A DNA stretch of 64,000 bases from Idiomarina seosinensis (lineage in GTDB: Bacteria; Pseudomonadota; Gammaproteobacteria; Enterobacterales; Alteromonadaceae). The DNA lies in NCBI RefSeq assembly GCF_003987275.1, contig NZ_PIQF01000002.1, positions 1-64,000 of the forward strand, read 5' to 3'. Positions within the stretch are counted from its first letter, which is position 1. The number at the start of each line of letters is the position of its first letter. The position numbers were made by a program, and so were the translations under genes. Under the pieces are notes generated by a model. It was not told the origin of the DNA and made no database searches. It saw only the letters and a list, made by a program, of their open reading frames with translations. Shown here in pieces: positions 48,096 through 59,753 of the stretch.

Positions 48096-49583
48096 TTACT
48101 CCTCGCGCGTTACGCGCACTACTTCTTCGAGTGTTGTCTTACCTTTCAACACTTTATCTAAGCCGTCACGACGGATGCCCGGGTGAGCTTTGCGCGCGTG
48201 CTTTTCTATGGCTTGTTCGCCGTGGCCATTGTGGATAAGTTCGCGAACATGATCATCGACCACCAGCAACTCGTGAATACCGGTACGGCCACGATAGCCA
48301 CTCTGGTTACAATGTTCACATCCGGCGGCCCGGTATATAACACTTTCCTGATCCTCGGCAGGCAGTCCCAGTAGCTGTTTTTCCTCAGCATCTGGATGTC
48401 TGCTTTGTTTACAATGATGACATAAGGTTCGAACCAATCGTTGCGATACAACGGCCAGCAGACTCGAAGACAATAGGAAGGATTCAACCCCCATATCTTC
48501 CAGCCGGGTAATAGCACCGGACGCTGTATTAGTGTGCAACGTGGATAATACTAAGTGACCGGTCAACGAGGCCTGAACTGCAATCTGCGCGGTCTCGACG
48601 TCACGAATTTCACCGACCATAACGACATCCGGGTCCTGTCGAAGGATCGCTCTTAAGCCACGCGCAAAAGTCATATCAACCCGCGGGTTGACCTGAGTTT
48701 GACCAATACCATCTATGGCGTATTCGATCGGGTCTTCAACCGTCAGGATATTGCGATCTTTGGAGTTTATTTCGGTTAGCCCGGCATATAACGTTGTCGA
48801 CTTACCGGACCCGGTAGGGCCGGTTACCAAAATAATGCCATGCGGCTTGTGGATAAGTTGCTCAAAAATTGCGCGATTAGCGTCTGTCATCCCCAGCTGT
48901 TCAAGGCTCAGCCGCGCGTTGTTTTTATCTAATAAACGCAATACCACCCGTTCGCCATGGTTAGAGGGCATTGTTGAAACACGAACATCCACTGCCCGCC
49001 CCGCAATCAGCAAGGAAATACGGCCATCCTGAGGGACACGTTTTTCGGCGATGTCGAGCTGCGCCATAACTTTTATTCGAGAAATTAATAATGACGACAG
49101 TTTGCGGTTTGGCTTTAACACTTCCTGTAACACGCCATCAATTCGAAACCGAATTAACAACTCTTTCTCAAACGTCTCGATATGAATGTCAGAGGCGCCT
49201 TCTTTGATCGCTTCACTCAGCATCGCGTTAATTAACTTGATGATTGGCGCATCATCTTCACTTTCCAGCAAATCTTCTGTCTGCGGTAGTTCGTCGGCCA
49301 ATGAGAACAAATCAGACTCATTACCAATATCTTCCATCAACTGCTTGGCTTCGGACGAATCGCGTTGGTACGACTTAGCTAACAAACTTTCGAATTCGGC
49401 AGGACTATGCTCGGTGAGAGTAAATCCGCTGCCGAGCTTACGCCGAACTTCGCGCAAGCTGTTTAGTGAGACACCTTCTCTGACATGTAGGCTCGGGTAC
49501 TCGCCCTGCTCCACAACAATGCCATGGCGCTTGGCGAAACTAAACGGCAGCCGTTGAGTTGCTATCTCAGGTGTACTAGTCAT
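48096..49583 (-). CDS. gspE: Type II secretion ATPase E
   Basis: 495 residues from ATG 49583 ([12 protein letters not shown]), overlapping the gspD stop by eight bases; a longer frame to 49643 lies wholly within gspD. Walker [10 protein letters not shown], Walker B with [15 protein letters not shown], His box and the four-Cys zinc module (CHHC and CEHC). Powers pseudopilus assembly from the cytoplasm. Confidence 0.97.
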   Translation of the reverse strand: MTSTPEIATQRLPFSFAKRHGIVVEQGEYPSLHVREGVSLNSLREVRRKLGSGFTLTEHSPAEFESLLAKSYQRDSSEAKQLMEDIGNESDLFSLADELPQTEDLLESEDDAPIIKLINAMLSEAIKEGASDIHIETFEKELLIRFRIDGVLQEVLKPNRKLSSLLISRIKVMAQLDIAEKRVPQDGRISLLIAGRAVDVRVSTMPSNHGERVVLRLLDKNNARLSLEQLGMTDANRAIFEQLIHKPHGIILVTGPTGSGKSTTLYAGLTEINSKDRNILTVEDPIEYAIDGIGQTQVNPRVDMTFARGLRAILRQDPDVVMVGEIRDVETAQIAVQASLTGHLVLSTLHTNTASGAITRLEDMGVESFLLSSSLLAVVSQRLVRTLCHHCKQSRHPDAEEKQLLGLPAEDQESVIYRAAGCEHCNQSGYRGRTGIHELLVVDDHVRELIHNGHGEQAIEKHARKAHPGIRRDGLDKVLKGKTTLEEVVRVTREE

Positions 49584-51660
49584 CTTTAGATGACTCCTGC
49601 TGCGACTTTTTATCGGGTTGACGCTCGTCCATATATTCATCAAAGCTTGGTGGTAACGTCAATTCACCATCCCATTCTGGCATTACCGGAGTGTCTTTAG
49701 TTGGCATTAAATCAACGCCTCGAGCACGTTCATCTAACTGTAAAGCTCGCATGTAATTGTATTTCTGCTTGCTAATTTGTCCCAATTTAGAGCCGTCGCG
49801 GACGATAGTTGGCCGCAAAAACACCATCAGATTACGCTTTTGCGTTGACGTCGACGTAGAGCTAAACAATTTACCCAAGAACGGAATATCACCTAATAAC
49901 GGGATTTTTTGTACCGACTCTTGAACGTCTTCGTCAATTAAACCACCAAGCACGATGGTTTCGCCATCATTCGCCATAACGGTGGTTTTTAATTCACGTT
50001 TGTTGACGATGATATCGACTGAAGTCGCACCACTTAAACTAGAGACCTCTTGTTCAATGGTCATCTGTACGGCATCGCCTTCGTTAATCTGCGGGGTGAC
50101 TTTTAACTTAATACCGACTTCCTGCCGGTCAACCGTTTGAAACGGATTATCGTTGTTATTGCCGACGGTTGAGCCAGTTATAGTCGGCACTTCCTGGCCA
50201 ACCAGGAAGCTCGCCTCTTCGTTATCAACAGTTACGATACTCGGTGTTGCCAAAATATTTGAGTTGGTGTCCTGAGATACCGCTTGCACCACAGCGGCCC
50301 AATCATTTTTGATGGTACCGAACATCATACCGTTAACACTGCCTAATAAATTAGCCAACAAGCTAACATCACCGGGTTGATCGGGGTTCTGAGTTTCCGC
50401 CCCATTCTCGGAAATGACTGTCGAGCCTTCTCTGGGTCGAGCCTGGTAAGCCGCTGCTGCGAGACCGCCAATCGGCACATTGTTGCCATTGTTATATTGC
50501 ACCAGGCCACCGTCTTCGCTAATCCACTGAATACCAAAGTTAACATTATCACCTTCCATAACCTCGACGATGATTGCTTCGACCTGGACCTGGGCGCGAC
50601 GAATATCGAGATCCCGAATAACATTTGCCAACGATGCCAACATATCCGGTTCTGCAGTTATCACCACGGTATTAGTTGATTCATGCGCACTGATGCTGAC
50701 GGTATCACCTGATCGTGATCTTCTGCTCTGAGAAGCTGTGCCAGTTTGCTGTTCAGTTTCTGCCTGAATGGAACGGCTGACATTCTCCAGTACCCCTACC
50801 AGCTCTTCAGATTTGGCGTACTTAAGATAGAAAACCCGAGTGTTACCCTCAGTTTTTAAGTCTTGGTCGAGCTGACGAATAAGCTTTTTAACCCGTTCAC
50901 GGGCGCGCGGCTCGCCACTAATGACAACACTATTGCTACGCTCATCGGCGACAATCTTCGGGATTAATAACTGTGGGGTACCGTCATTCGCTTTTTCAAA
51001 AATTGACTGAGCAATACGAACCAGCTCGCTTGCAGACGCATAATCCAGCTTGATCATATCAACATCCTGATCACCTGCACGGTCGACACGCTCAATAATT
51101 TCGACCAGCCGCGAGATAGTTTCTGAACGACCTGTCATCATAATCACATTAGACGGATCGTAGCTGACCACCATGCCACCACCCGTTTGGTCATTTAACT
51201 GACGTAACAGCGGAGCCAACTCGCGTACCGAAACATTTTCGACCGGCACCACGCGCGTTATCATGACATCACCGCGAGAAGCCGCCTCTCCTGAAACAAC
51301 CGGCAATGGCGAATGCTGGGCGTCTTTATCGCGAATAACCTTGATCACCCCAGAGTCCATTTCGATGGCTGCAAAGCCATAGACTTCCAGTACATTTTGG
51401 AAAAACTGGTAATACTGTTCGGTATTCATCACGTCGTAGCTACGGACGTCAATCTTACCGCGCACATTAGGATCGATAATGATTGTGCGACCCAAGTTAC
51501 GACCGACTACCTGAATAAACTCTGTTATGTCAGTATTCTTAAAGCTTGCGGCGTATTCTTCTGCTACAGCTTGTTGCTGTATCAATGGGATGGTCGTTAA
51601 ACTTACTCCAAAGAACGCGGCCAAAAGCCAACGTCTTAACGAATTCTGCTTCGCTGCCAT
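49576..51660 (-). CDS. gspD: Type II secretion outer-membrane secretin D
   Basis: 694 residues from ATG 51660 with AGGT nine bases before; a frame to 51690 overlaps gspC. Signal peptide, then N0 ([20 protein letters not shown]), N1-N3 repeats ([19 protein letters not shown]), and the secretin core with [14 protein letters not shown]. It forms the outer-membrane exit channel. C-terminal tail is charged ([14 protein letters not shown]). Confidence 0.97.
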   Translation of the reverse strand: MAAKQNSLRRWLLAAFFGVSLTTIPLIQQQAVAEEYAASFKNTDITEFIQVVGRNLGRTIIIDPNVRGKIDVRSYDVMNTEQYYQFFQNVLEVYGFAAIEMDSGVIKVIRDKDAQHSPLPVVSGEAASRGDVMITRVVPVENVSVRELAPLLRQLNDQTGGGMVVSYDPSNVIMMTGRSETISRLVEIIERVDRAGDQDVDMIKLDYASASELVRIAQSIFEKANDGTPQLLIPKIVADERSNSVVISGEPRARERVKKLIRQLDQDLKTEGNTRVFYLKYAKSEELVGVLENVSRSIQAETEQQTGTASQSRRSRSGDTVSISAHESTNTVVITAEPDMLASLANVIRDLDIRRAQVQVEAIIVEVMEGDNVNFGIQWISEDGGLVQYNNGNNVPIGGLAAAAYQARPREGSTVISENGAETQNPDQPGDVSLLANLLGSVNGMMFGTIKNDWAAVVQAVSQDTNSNILATPSIVTVDNEEASFLVGQEVPTITGSTVGNNNDNPFQTVDRQEVGIKLKVTPQINEGDAVQMTIEQEVSSLSGATSVDIIVNKRELKTTVMANDGETIVLGGLIDEDVQESVQKIPLLGDIPFLGKLFSSTSTSTQKRNLMVFLRPTIVRDGSKLGQISKQKYNYMRALQLDERARGVDLMPTKDTPVMPEWDGELTLPPSFDEYMDERQPDKKSQQESSKDD

Positions 51661-51679
51661 GGTATTACCTATTGTTTTA

Positions 51680-52558
51680 TTAGAGCTCAATGTCTAGCTC
51701 CATTTGTTCGTCATTGCGCAGGATCGTCACTGTTAGTTGACGCGCGTTTTGAAGCAGCTGCCCTGCTTCCATCGCTTGTTGCATGTTGGTCAAATCTAAG
51801 CCGTTGATAGAGACAGCAATGTCTCCGCTTTGAAAGCCAGCTTGATTGAACAATTCTGGTTGATTGCCCGGGCGTAACCGATAGCCTTTAAGAGACCCAT
51901 TGACCACAATCGGCGAGATCTCGACATAATCCAACATCGACTCAGGATTGGCGGTCAGTTTTTCGCGAGCTTCGCTAACATTGTCAGGACTAAGCTCTGC
52001 GGCTTCAGAGTCTGACCCACCAATTTTTAGTGATAGAGCGGGTCGACTTTCACCAATATCTTCCAGCTTGAGAACTTCTAACGAGCCTGAGTTATCCAAA
52101 ATAACGCGATCTGCGTAGATATCTTCGATAGTCACATTGGAATTTGCTAGCTCCTCGCCGACAATATAGGTTTGCTGTTGGCCGCGCTGTTCAATAATCG
52201 CTGCGGAGCGCAATGGGTTGCTGCTGGCTGAAACACCAATTAATCTTACATTAAGCTGCGTCTCGGGAGCCGACTCTATACGGCTACGGCTTCGCTGCTC
52301 TGCGGCCGTACCAAATATATTATGAGACTTAATCTGGGTAAGATTTACACGATTCTCGGCCCGGCCAGATACGTGATAAGCTGGTAACTCAAGCGTATCA
52401 GAATTATTACTTACCGGTGTTATTAACCACCAAATTAATTGCACCGCTAAAGCAGCCACCAGCAGCCAGGCGACAGTGGTAGCAATATTAAGAGCGATAG
52501 AAATAAGTTGACTGTTCGCTACTGAGCGTATTTGAAGTTTTGACAATTCGCGCGCCAC
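51680..52558 (-). CDS. gspC: Type II secretion protein C
   Basis: 292 residues. One N-terminal membrane helix (ALNIATTVAWLLVAALAVQLIWWL), a periplasmic HR domain (NLTQIKSHNIFGTA, VRLIGVSASSNPLRSAAII) and a C-terminal PDZ domain with GYRLRPGNQPELFNQAGFQSGD. Links the inner-membrane platform to the secretin. First gene of the operon. gspO, the prepilin peptidase, is not in the window. Confidence 0.95.
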   Translation of the reverse strand: MARELSKLQIRSVANSQLISIALNIATTVAWLLVAALAVQLIWWLITPVSNNSDTLELPAYHVSGRAENRVNLTQIKSHNIFGTAAEQRSRSRIESAPETQLNVRLIGVSASSNPLRSAAIIEQRGQQQTYIVGEELANSNVTIEDIYADRVILDNSGSLEVLKLEDIGESRPALSLKIGGSDSEAAELSPDNVSEAREKLTANPESMLDYVEISPIVVNGSLKGYRLRPGNQPELFNQAGFQSGDIAVSINGLDLTNMQQAMEAGQLLQNARQLTVTILRNDEQMELDIEL

Positions 52559-52605
52559 TTTTTTATTGTTTTAATAGAGTCATGGGCCCACAGGCATTTT
52601 AACTT

Positions 52606-52634
52606 ATCATACCCTAGGGTTCATTTTTCAACAA
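52606..52634 (-). promoter_or_regulatory. Probable gspC-N operon promoter
   Basis: Minus strand TTGTTG (52629-52634), 17-base spacer, TATGAT (52606-52611), about 48 bases upstream of the gspC ATG in the hslR-gspC divergent gap. Confidence 0.6.
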
Positions 52635-52674
52635 TCCATTAACAGACATTTTATGATATTAGCATGACAAACTT

Positions 52675-53070
52675 ATGACAACTTCTAACGCAGTAAGATT
52701 AGACAAATGGCTTTGGGCGGCGCGCTTTTATAAGACGCGGGCGATTGCCCGGCAAATGATCCAGTCGGGTAAGGTACACTACGACGGACAGCGGGCTAAG
52801 CCAGCCAAGATGGTACAAGTTGGGGCGATGCTAAAGCTGCGGCAGGGCTTCGACAGCAAAGAGGTCGAGGTATTGGCGTTAAGCGAACAGCGGCGCGGTG
52901 CACCAGATGCACAACAGCTATACCGGGAAACTGATGCCAGTGTGGAAAAGCGTGAAGAAAACGCTCAAGCGCGAAAGCTAAATGCCATGTATAATCCGCA
53001 CCCTAAAGGGCGCCCGGACAAAAAGCAGCGGCGTCAGCTGATCAAATTTAAAGACGGTGGAGAGTCATGA
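52675..53070 (+). CDS. hslR: Heat shock protein 15, ribosome-associated RNA-binding protein
   Basis: 131 residues with an S4 RNA-binding domain (RLDKWLWAARFYKTRAIARQM) and a basic C-terminus (HPKGRPDKKQRRQLIKF). It binds 50S subunits carrying stalled peptidyl-tRNA. The start ATG has no visible Shine-Dalgarno. It overlaps hslO by four bases, the usual hslRO arrangement. Confidence 0.95.
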   Translation: MTTSNAVRLDKWLWAARFYKTRAIARQMIQSGKVHYDGQRAKPAKMVQVGAMLKLRQGFDSKEVEVLALSEQRRGAPDAQQLYRETDASVEKREENAQARKLNAMYNPHPKGRPDKKQRRQLIKFKDGGES

Positions 53071-53906
53071 CACAACAGGCAATCGAATACCCGACCGATC
53101 AATTGGTTCGCTATACCTTTGCTGACCAGGATGTGCGCGGCGAATTAGTGCAGTTGACCAGTAGTTACCAAAGTTTAATTCGCGGCCACCAATACCCACC
53201 GTTAGTGCAACAGGCGTTGGGTGAAATGATGGCGGCAGTATCACTGTTAACGGCAACGCTAAAGTTCGAAGGGCATATTGCGGTTCAGCTGCAGGGCGAC
53301 GGCCCATTAAACTTCATTGCTGTTAATGGTAATCATCAGCAGCAATTGCGTGGCATTGCCCGGATTCGGGACGAGATTAAATCGACCAATATTCGTGACA
53401 TGATTGGCAAAGGCCAATTAGTTATCACGCTGGAGCCGGAACAGGGTGAACGTTACCAGGGCGTAACCAGTGCCGATGCCGATTCTATTGCAGAGATGTT
53501 AGAAAACTATTTTATGCAGTCCGAACAACTTGCCACCAAGATTTGGCTTAACGCTGATGGTGAACATGCCGCTGGCATGCTATTGCAGCGTATGCCTGCC
53601 TCTGGTAAAGATATGACCGGCTTTGAGCATTTAACGACGCTAACAGAAACTATCACCGAGCAGGAACTATATACCTTGCCGGCAGAACAACTGCTACATC
53701 GTTTATACCATGAAGAGACCGTTCATATTTATCCACCACAGTCAGTCTCGTTTGTCTGCGGCTGTTCCCGTGAACGCACCCTTGAAGCATTAGCCAGCGT
53801 GCCGGTGGAGCAAATAAAAGAAATTTTAGAACAAGATGGGGAAATTGTTATGACCTGCGATTACTGTCTGACAGAGTATCGGTTTAGCCAAGAAGATTTT
53901 GGTTAA
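53067..53906 (+). CDS. hslO: Redox-regulated chaperone Hsp33
   Basis: 279 residues. The C-terminal zinc-binding redox switch CGCSRERT ... CDYC is intact, as are the VRYTFADQDVRGELVQL start and EMMAAVSLLTATLKFEG. Holdase chaperone activated by oxidation. Overlap with hslR suggests co-translation. The TAA stop is followed at once by a palindrome. Confidence 0.97.
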   Translation: MTQQAIEYPTDQLVRYTFADQDVRGELVQLTSSYQSLIRGHQYPPLVQQALGEMMAAVSLLTATLKFEGHIAVQLQGDGPLNFIAVNGNHQQQLRGIARIRDEIKSTNIRDMIGKGQLVITLEPEQGERYQGVTSADADSIAEMLENYFMQSEQLATKIWLNADGEHAAGMLLQRMPASGKDMTGFEHLTTLTETITEQELYTLPAEQLLHRLYHEETVHIYPPQSVSFVCGCSRERTLEALASVPVEQIKEILEQDGEIVMTCDYCLTEYRFSQEDFG

Positions 53907-53925
53907 CGTGCGTCAAAGACGCACG
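53907..53925. terminator. Palindrome between convergent hslO and der
   Basis: CGTGCGTC-AAA-GACGCACG between the two TAA stops. It is a variant of the TAG-linked palindrome and, placed between two convergent genes, could act as a bidirectional terminator, although no long T-run follows. Confidence 0.6.
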
Positions 53926-53932
53926 CTACCGA

Positions 53933-55378
53933 TTACTTCTTGTTCTTAATAAACTTCATCAGGCGGCGGCGTTTGCGCTGCTGCGACAGAGTCAGTTGGT
54001 TTTTCTTGCCTTCGTACGGGTTGGTCGGTTCGCGGAACTCAACTTTTATCGGTGTCCCCATCACTCCTAATGCTTTGCGGAAGTAATTGATCAAATAGCG
54101 CTGATAGGAGCCAGGTAACTTTGTCACCTGACTGCCGTGGATAACAATCCGTGGAGGGTTGTAACCACCGGCGTGGGCGTATTTAAGTTTTACCCGACGA
54201 CCACTGACTAGGGGCGGTTGATGTTCTTCCTGCGCCATTTCCATAATTTGGGTCAGCTTGGCCGTACTTACCCGACGAGTGGCACTGGCGTAAGCTTCTT
54301 CGACACTTTCAAACAAATGTCCAACGCCGGTTCCATGTAGCGCAGAAATAAAGTGCAAGCGTGCAAAATCGACAAAACCTAAGCGTCGATCCAGTTCGCG
54401 CTTTATTTCTTCTTTATGGTCATTGCTTAAGCCATCCCACTTATTCACCGCTATTACGATTGAGCGTCCGGCGTTAAGGGCAAAACCAATCAAGTTTAAA
54501 TCCTGATCAGTGATGGTTTCCCGTGCATCAATGATAATTAATACGACGTTAGCTTCTTCGATAGCCTGCAGCGTTTTTACTACCGAGTATTTTTCGATGG
54601 ATTCGTCGATACGTCCGCGACGCCGCACACCGGCGGTATCAATTAGAATATACTCGCGTTCATCGCGCTGCATCGGGATATAAACCGAGTCGCGGGTAGT
54701 TCCCGGCAAATCATATACAACCACCCGTTCTTCACCCAAAATACGGTTAGTGAGTGTGGACTTACCTACGTTAGGACGACCAACGATGGCCAACTTAAGT
54801 GGCAACGCATCGTAATCAATTTCGTCATGGGCAAGGTCTTCGGAAACCTCCCCCTGCCCAACAATCACCTCTGGGTAGTCATCGGCTAATGGCTTAAAAC
54901 AACTTTCCAGCAGCTGTTCAACACCTCGGCCATGAGCGGCCGCAATACCATATAAGCTACCGAGAGCAATGGAGTAAAAGTCTGCCATAGCGGATTGCGA
55001 ATCGATGCCGTCAATTTTATTACAAACCATGTAGACTTTTTTCTGCTGCTGTTGCTTGCGCAGATGTTCAGCAATGGCCTGATCACCGACAGTCACTCCG
55101 TCGCGGGCATCGACTAAAAATAACACCACATCGGCTTCTTCGATGGCCTGCAATGACTGCTTAGCCATCACCTCGTCAATGCCTTCTTCGTCACCATGAA
55201 TACCACCGGTGTCGACGACAATGAATTGATAACCATCGTAATTAGCCTGACCATATTTACGATCGCGGGTCAGGCCTGGGAAGTCTGCTACCAGTGCATC
55301 ACGGCTACGGGTTAAACGATTGAACAGTGTGGATTTACCCACATTCGGGCGCCCAACTAAGGCGACGACTGGTAACAT
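53933..55378 (-). CDS. der: Ribosome-associated GTPase Der (EngA)
   Basis: 481 residues with two GTPase domains, each with GRPNVGKST (residues 8 and about 200), DTGG or DTAG switch motifs and NKxD, and a KH-like C-terminal domain ([14 protein letters not shown]). Needed for 50S assembly. It is followed upstream by bamB at 5 bases and lies in the classical der-bamB-yfgM-hisS run. Confidence 0.98.
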   Translation of the reverse strand: MLPVVALVGRPNVGKSTLFNRLTRSRDALVADFPGLTRDRKYGQANYDGYQFIVVDTGGIHGDEEGIDEVMAKQSLQAIEEADVVLFLVDARDGVTVGDQAIAEHLRKQQQQKKVYMVCNKIDGIDSQSAMADFYSIALGSLYGIAAAHGRGVEQLLESCFKPLADDYPEVIVGQGEVSEDLAHDEIDYDALPLKLAIVGRPNVGKSTLTNRILGEERVVVYDLPGTTRDSVYIPMQRDEREYILIDTAGVRRRGRIDESIEKYSVVKTLQAIEEANVVLIIIDARETITDQDLNLIGFALNAGRSIVIAVNKWDGLSNDHKEEIKRELDRRLGFVDFARLHFISALHGTGVGHLFESVEEAYASATRRVSTAKLTQIMEMAQEEHQPPLVSGRRVKLKYAHAGGYNPPRIVIHGSQVTKLPGSYQRYLINYFRKALGVMGTPIKVEFREPTNPYEGKKNQLTLSQQRKRRRLMKFIKNKK

Positions 55379-55383
55379 GCTAT

Positions 55384-56631
55384 TTAATTTCCTGCAGTCA
55401 ATTCAATAGCGACTAAATCGCCATCTCGAGTTTGAGTATAAAGTGTGTTGCCATCCACAATCGGCTGCGCATAAATGCCGTCGCCGCCAATTTCGTAGCG
55501 ACCTTCGATATTTCCACTAGCTGGGTCTATCCAATGCAGGTAGCCTTCTAAATCGCCTAACGCAATAAAGCCATCGTGCCAAACCGGGCCGGTGAGCTTG
55601 CGCCCGAACATTTGGTTGTTACTCCAAAGCTCAATACCACCTTGTTGGTTCAGTGCATAAATATGGCTTTCGTGGTTTGTTAAGTAGATACGCCCACCGT
55701 GCACCAGTAAGTTTTCGAAAGCACTGTAGTCTCGCTTCCAGCGCACTTCGCCGCTGCGCAATTCGAGCGCTGCCAGCTCGCCATTATATGCAATCATATA
55801 CACTACCGAACCGACGAGTACCGGGTTAGCATCGATATCGGCTAAAGCTTCTAGTTCGGTCGATCCGGTCGGCTGCCCAACTCGCTGGCTCCAAGCCTGT
55901 TGACCATTTTTGGCAATCAGCACCGTTGCAGAGCCATTGTCATCACCGACCATAACACCACCGTTCGCGATGGTCGGGGCTGATGAGCCTCGTATACTCA
56001 GCATGGGTGTCTGATATTCATAGAACCACTGCTGTTCGCCGCTGGCCGCATCAAAACTAATAACTTTACCGCCTGTGGTATGAACAACTACCCGATTCTC
56101 GCCCACGGCCGGATCAGAGTTAATCTCATTACCCACTTCGGTGTGCCATGCCAGTTCGCCAGTTTCCGCTTCCAAGGCTATCAGGTCACCGTTCTCGGTG
56201 CCCAAATAGAGTTTGTCATAAGAGGCAACCAAGCCACCGGAAATACGCGCTGAGAATGTTTGCGAAAAAATACCGCTGAACCAACTCTCTTCGGTCGCTT
56301 CATTAACATTGATTAAGCTGTGTAGATCTTGTGTCCAGATCGTTTTGCCGTTGTTCTTGTTAAATGCCTTAATACGCCCCTGCCGGTCAGCGGCAAAAAT
56401 TGTGTCACCGTAGACGACCGGGTTCAGGCGTGAAAAGTAATCGCCGACCCCATCACCAACACTGCGCTGCCACTTAACTTTGGCAGCAACGCTTTGATTA
56501 ATTGGCTGTAACGGCGCAATTTTGATTTCTTCGTCGTCATCACTAAAAATCGAACAACCACTCAAGGTAACGGTCATTAGACCTACCGTGAGCATTGATG
56601 CCGCTTTTTTAAGCTGCTTAAATACCTGCAT
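55384..56631 (-). CDS. bamB: Outer membrane assembly lipoprotein BamB
   Basis: 415 residues. Lipobox LSGC near residue 26, then eight-bladed PQQ propeller repeats ([37 protein letters not shown] and others). Accessory part of the BAM complex. Starts overlap the yfgM stop. Confidence 0.96.
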   Translation of the reverse strand: MQVFKQLKKAASMLTVGLMTVTLSGCSIFSDDDEEIKIAPLQPINQSVAAKVKWQRSVGDGVGDYFSRLNPVVYGDTIFAADRQGRIKAFNKNNGKTIWTQDLHSLINVNEATEESWFSGIFSQTFSARISGGLVASYDKLYLGTENGDLIALEAETGELAWHTEVGNEINSDPAVGENRVVVHTTGGKVISFDAASGEQQWFYEYQTPMLSIRGSSAPTIANGGVMVGDDNGSATVLIAKNGQQAWSQRVGQPTGSTELEALADIDANPVLVGSVVYMIAYNGELAALELRSGEVRWKRDYSAFENLLVHGGRIYLTNHESHIYALNQQGGIELWSNNQMFGRKLTGPVWHDGFIALGDLEGYLHWIDPASGNIEGRYEIGGDGIYAQPIVDGNTLYTQTRDGDLVAIELTAGN

Positions 56632-57248
56632 TATGATGTCGCCAGACTGTTGAGTTTAAGTTCCAGAGCCGGTGTTAATGCCTCTCCGTCGGCAGCCAGT
56701 GCCCGTTGGTAAGCTTCACGAGCCTGCTGGTTATTACCCTGCGCACCGTAAATATCTCCTTCTAGCTCAGCTGCCGCGGCCTGATAGGCACTTGGCACTT
56801 CTGCCTGAACATTCGCTAAGGCAGCATCGTACTGCTGCTGCGCCAATAACACCCGCGCTAAACGGATACGTGCGACCGCCTTCAAGTTGTTATCATCGCT
56901 GCCATCAACAACTTGCTGTAGCGCAGTTACTGCAGTCGCCAGATCAGCTTCGGAAGCAGCGTACTGAGCCAACTGCAATGACGCCAAATGAGCGTACTGC
57001 GATCCCTGGTGCTCACTAATAAACTGTTGTGTATTAGCCAGCGCATTTTCGGAACCTTGCTGCAACTGATTCGCCACTTGCTGATAGCCGGCAGAAGCCG
57101 CATTTTGTGCACTAATTTGTGCACTATCGTAGTAGCGCCAACCAAAAAACAGACCAAAACCGATTACTGCACCAGCAATGATGCCTTTGCCATGCTCCGC
57201 CCAAAAATCTTTAATTCGCTCAACTTGTTGTTCTTCTGTCTGATCCAC
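56631..57248 (-). CDS. yfgM: YfgM family ancillary translocon protein
   Basis: 205 residues. Short cytoplasmic start, one membrane helix (KGIIAGAVIGFGLFFGWRYY), then periplasmic TPR-like helices (YQQVANQLQQGSENALAN, ARIRLARVLLAQQQYDAAL). In E. coli it attaches to SecYEG and works with periplasmic chaperones. It lies between hisS and bamB as in E. coli. Confidence 0.93.
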   Translation of the reverse strand: MDQTEEQQVERIKDFWAEHGKGIIAGAVIGFGLFFGWRYYDSAQISAQNAASAGYQQVANQLQQGSENALANTQQFISEHQGSQYAHLASLQLAQYAASEADLATAVTALQQVVDGSDDNNLKAVARIRLARVLLAQQQYDAALANVQAEVPSAYQAAAAELEGDIYGAQGNNQQAREAYQRALAADGEALTPALELKLNSLATS

Positions 57249-57259
57249 AGGGTCACCTC

Positions 57260-58537
57260 TTACGCTTCTGTCAGTGGCCGCAAATATTCTATCAATTCTG
57301 CGTGTCCTAAGGTTTTTTGTTCAGCATCACTGCGTAACGGTTTCACCGTAACCTGCTGCTCTGCTAGCTCGTTTTCACCGATAATCAGCGCCACTTCAGC
57401 ACCGGATTTATCCGCTTTTTTAATTTGTTTTTTCATCGCCCCGCCGCCACAATGCACGACCAGCCGCAACTCCGGCAAGGCATCTCTCAGCTGTTCGGCA
57501 ATTGCCTGCGCTTTAAGTTCCGTTTGCTCACCTAACGGCATTAAGTAGGCATCGACCACCCGCCGCGGAGATAGCTTTTCTTGTTCTTGTAACAGCAACA
57601 CAAAACGTTCCATGCCCATCGCAAATCCCACAGCTGGCGTTGACTTACCACCTAACTGTTCGACTAATCCGTCGTAACGGCCACCGGCACAGACTGTACC
57701 CTGAGCACCTAAAGCTGTAGTTACCCACTCAAACACGGTCCGATTGTAATAATCAAGGCCACGGACTAGGCGCTCATTTAAGCTATACTCGATGCCAGCT
57801 TCCCGCAAGCGCGCACATAGTTGATCAAAATGCTCACGCGACTCGTCGTCCCAGTACTCCGACAGTTTGGGTGCGTCCACTAATAACGCCTGTGTGGCAG
57901 CGTCTTTACTGTCCAATATCCGCAGAGGATTGGTCTCTAATCGACGTTTGCTGTCTTCGTCCAATTGATCCTGGTACTGCAGCAAGTAGTCATGCAAAGC
58001 GTCGCGGTAGTTTGCCCGAGCTTGGTTAGAGCCTAGAGAGTTAAGCTGTAACTCAACCTGATCGGCAATGCCAAAGGCTTTCCATAAACGCGCTGACAGC
58101 AAAATAACTTCTGCATCGGCATCAGCACCTTCCAACCCAAAGGTTTCGATACCAAACTGGTGGAACTGGCGATAGCGACCTTTTTGCGGGCGTTCATAGC
58201 GAAACATTGGTCCCATGTACCAAAGTCGCTGGATTTGATTATAGAGTAAGCCGTGTTGATTGCCCGCCCGCACACAACTAGCAGTCCCTTCTGGGCGCAG
58301 CGTAACACTGTCACCATTGCGGTCATCAAAAGTGTACATTTCCTTTTCGACAATATCGGTAACTTCGCCAATAGAGCGCTTAAATAGTGCTGTGCTTTCC
58401 AGCACCGGCATACGGATTTCACTATAGCCATAACTGGCTGCTACTTGACGGATAACCGATTCGACTTGCTGCCAGGCCGGACTTTGGTCTGGTAACAGGT
58501 CATTCATGCCTCGGATTGCCTGGATGGATTTTGCCAC
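57260..58537 (-). CDS. hisS: Histidyl-tRNA synthetase
   Basis: 425 residues from the GTG at 58537 ([16 protein letters not shown]), which matches E. coli [16 protein letters not shown] and has GGAAG eight bases upstream. An ATG at 58552 would add five residues and is less likely. Class II core motifs: [45 protein letters not shown] and [13 protein letters not shown]. Has its own promoter. Confidence 0.97.
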   Translation of the reverse strand: MAKSIQAIRGMNDLLPDQSPAWQQVESVIRQVAASYGYSEIRMPVLESTALFKRSIGEVTDIVEKEMYTFDDRNGDSVTLRPEGTASCVRAGNQHGLLYNQIQRLWYMGPMFRYERPQKGRYRQFHQFGIETFGLEGADADAEVILLSARLWKAFGIADQVELQLNSLGSNQARANYRDALHDYLLQYQDQLDEDSKRRLETNPLRILDSKDAATQALLVDAPKLSEYWDDESREHFDQLCARLREAGIEYSLNERLVRGLDYYNRTVFEWVTTALGAQGTVCAGGRYDGLVEQLGGKSTPAVGFAMGMERFVLLLQEQEKLSPRRVVDAYLMPLGEQTELKAQAIAEQLRDALPELRLVVHCGGGAMKKQIKKADKSGAEVALIIGENELAEQQVTVKPLRSDAEQKTLGHAELIEYLRPLTEA

Positions 58538-58584
58538 GGGTGGTACTTCCATTATCTGTTTGCTAGCTTACAAAATGAGCGCGT

Positions 58585-58613
58585 ATTATAGGGACTTTAC
58601 AACCACGGGTAAA
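58585..58613 (-). promoter_or_regulatory. Probable hisS promoter
   Basis: Minus strand TTTACC (58608-58613), 17-base spacer, perfect TATAAT (58585-58590), about 47 bases before the hisS GTG. Probably drives hisS-yfgM-bamB-der. Confidence 0.72.
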
Positions 58614-58621
58614 ACGCGTTG

Positions 58622-59734
58622 CTAAATTTCTTTTACATCAATTTGATGTTTTTTCACAAATTCGACGCGTTCACGGATTTGTTGCTCTAGTTGATCAACC
58701 AGATTTTTGTTATCCAGCCGCAATTTTTGACGCTCGCCTCCAATATAAAGCCCGCTTTTATTTTTTGCCCCAGCCAAACCCACTTCGGCGATTAACGCTT
58801 CGCCAGGACCATTAACCACACAACCAATCACGGAAACATCCATCGGCACAGTAATATCTTCCAGTCGCTGTTCCAGCTCATTAACCGTACTAATAACGTC
58901 GAACTCTTGCCGCGAGCAGCTAGGGCAAGCAATAAAGTTAATACCGCGGGCCCGGATGCGCAGCGACTTGAGAATATCAAAGCCTACTTTAATTTCTTCC
59001 ACCGGGTCGGCGGCCAGAGAGACTCGCAACGTATCGCCGATACCTTCGGCTAACAACATGCCCAAACCGATTGACGACTTAACAGCGCCGCTGCGTTTTC
59101 CTCCGGCTTCAGTAATGCCAAGGTGCAGGGGTTGCTCAATCTTGTCGGCCAACAACCGATACGATTCGACAGCTAAAAATACATCCGAGGCTTTAACACT
59201 CACCTTAAAGTCGTGAAAGTCTAGTCGTTGCAATATTTCGACATGACGCATTGCTGACTCTACCAACGCCTCAGCTGTCGGCTCGCCATATTTTTCCTGC
59301 AGGTCTTTTTCCAGTGAGCCGCCATTAACGCCAATTCGAATGGGAATGTTTTTATCGCGAGCGGCATCTACTACGGCGCGAATACGATCTTCACGGCCGA
59401 TATTCCCAGGATTAATACGCAAACAATCAGCACCGTACTCAGCCACTTTTAAGGCGATTCGATAATCAAAATGGATATCGGTAACTAATGGGACTGGGCT
59501 TTTTTGTTTAATTAATTTGAACGCTTCTGCGGCGTCCATAGTCGGCACCGACACGCGGACAATGTCTGCACCTGCCGCAGCCAACTGCTCTATTTGAGCC
59601 ACCGTTGCCGCCACATCTGTGGTTTCGGTATTGGTCATTGATTGCACGGCGATTGGCGCGCTATCACCAATTGGCACATCACCGACATAAATACGACGTG
59701 ACGGTCTACGCTTAATTGGAGTGTCGTGCATCAT
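58622..59734 (-). CDS. ispG: 4-hydroxy-3-methylbut-2-enyl diphosphate synthase (flavodoxin/ferredoxin)
   Basis: 370 residues. MEP isoprenoid pathway. TIM-barrel start [21 protein letters not shown], 4Fe-4S ligands in [14 protein letters not shown] and [11 protein letters not shown], and [16 protein letters not shown]. Close to E. coli IspG (372 residues). 19 bases downstream of rodZ, same operon. Confidence 0.98.
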   Translation of the reverse strand: MMHDTPIKRRPSRRIYVGDVPIGDSAPIAVQSMTNTETTDVAATVAQIEQLAAAGADIVRVSVPTMDAAEAFKLIKQKSPVPLVTDIHFDYRIALKVAEYGADCLRINPGNIGREDRIRAVVDAARDKNIPIRIGVNGGSLEKDLQEKYGEPTAEALVESAMRHVEILQRLDFHDFKVSVKASDVFLAVESYRLLADKIEQPLHLGITEAGGKRSGAVKSSIGLGMLLAEGIGDTLRVSLAADPVEEIKVGFDILKSLRIRARGINFIACPSCSRQEFDVISTVNELEQRLEDITVPMDVSVIGCVVNGPGEALIAEVGLAGAKNKSGLYIGGERQKLRLDNKNLVDQLEQQIRERVEFVKKHQIDVKEI

Positions 59735-59753
59735 AACAGGTACTTCCTACAAC

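Noticed and set aside
53923-53933. CGGTAGCGTG on the minus strand, matching ten bases of the RfaH ops site
   Set aside because: It lies after the der stop inside a palindrome between convergent genes, where no long operon begins; likely chance overlap with the repeat.
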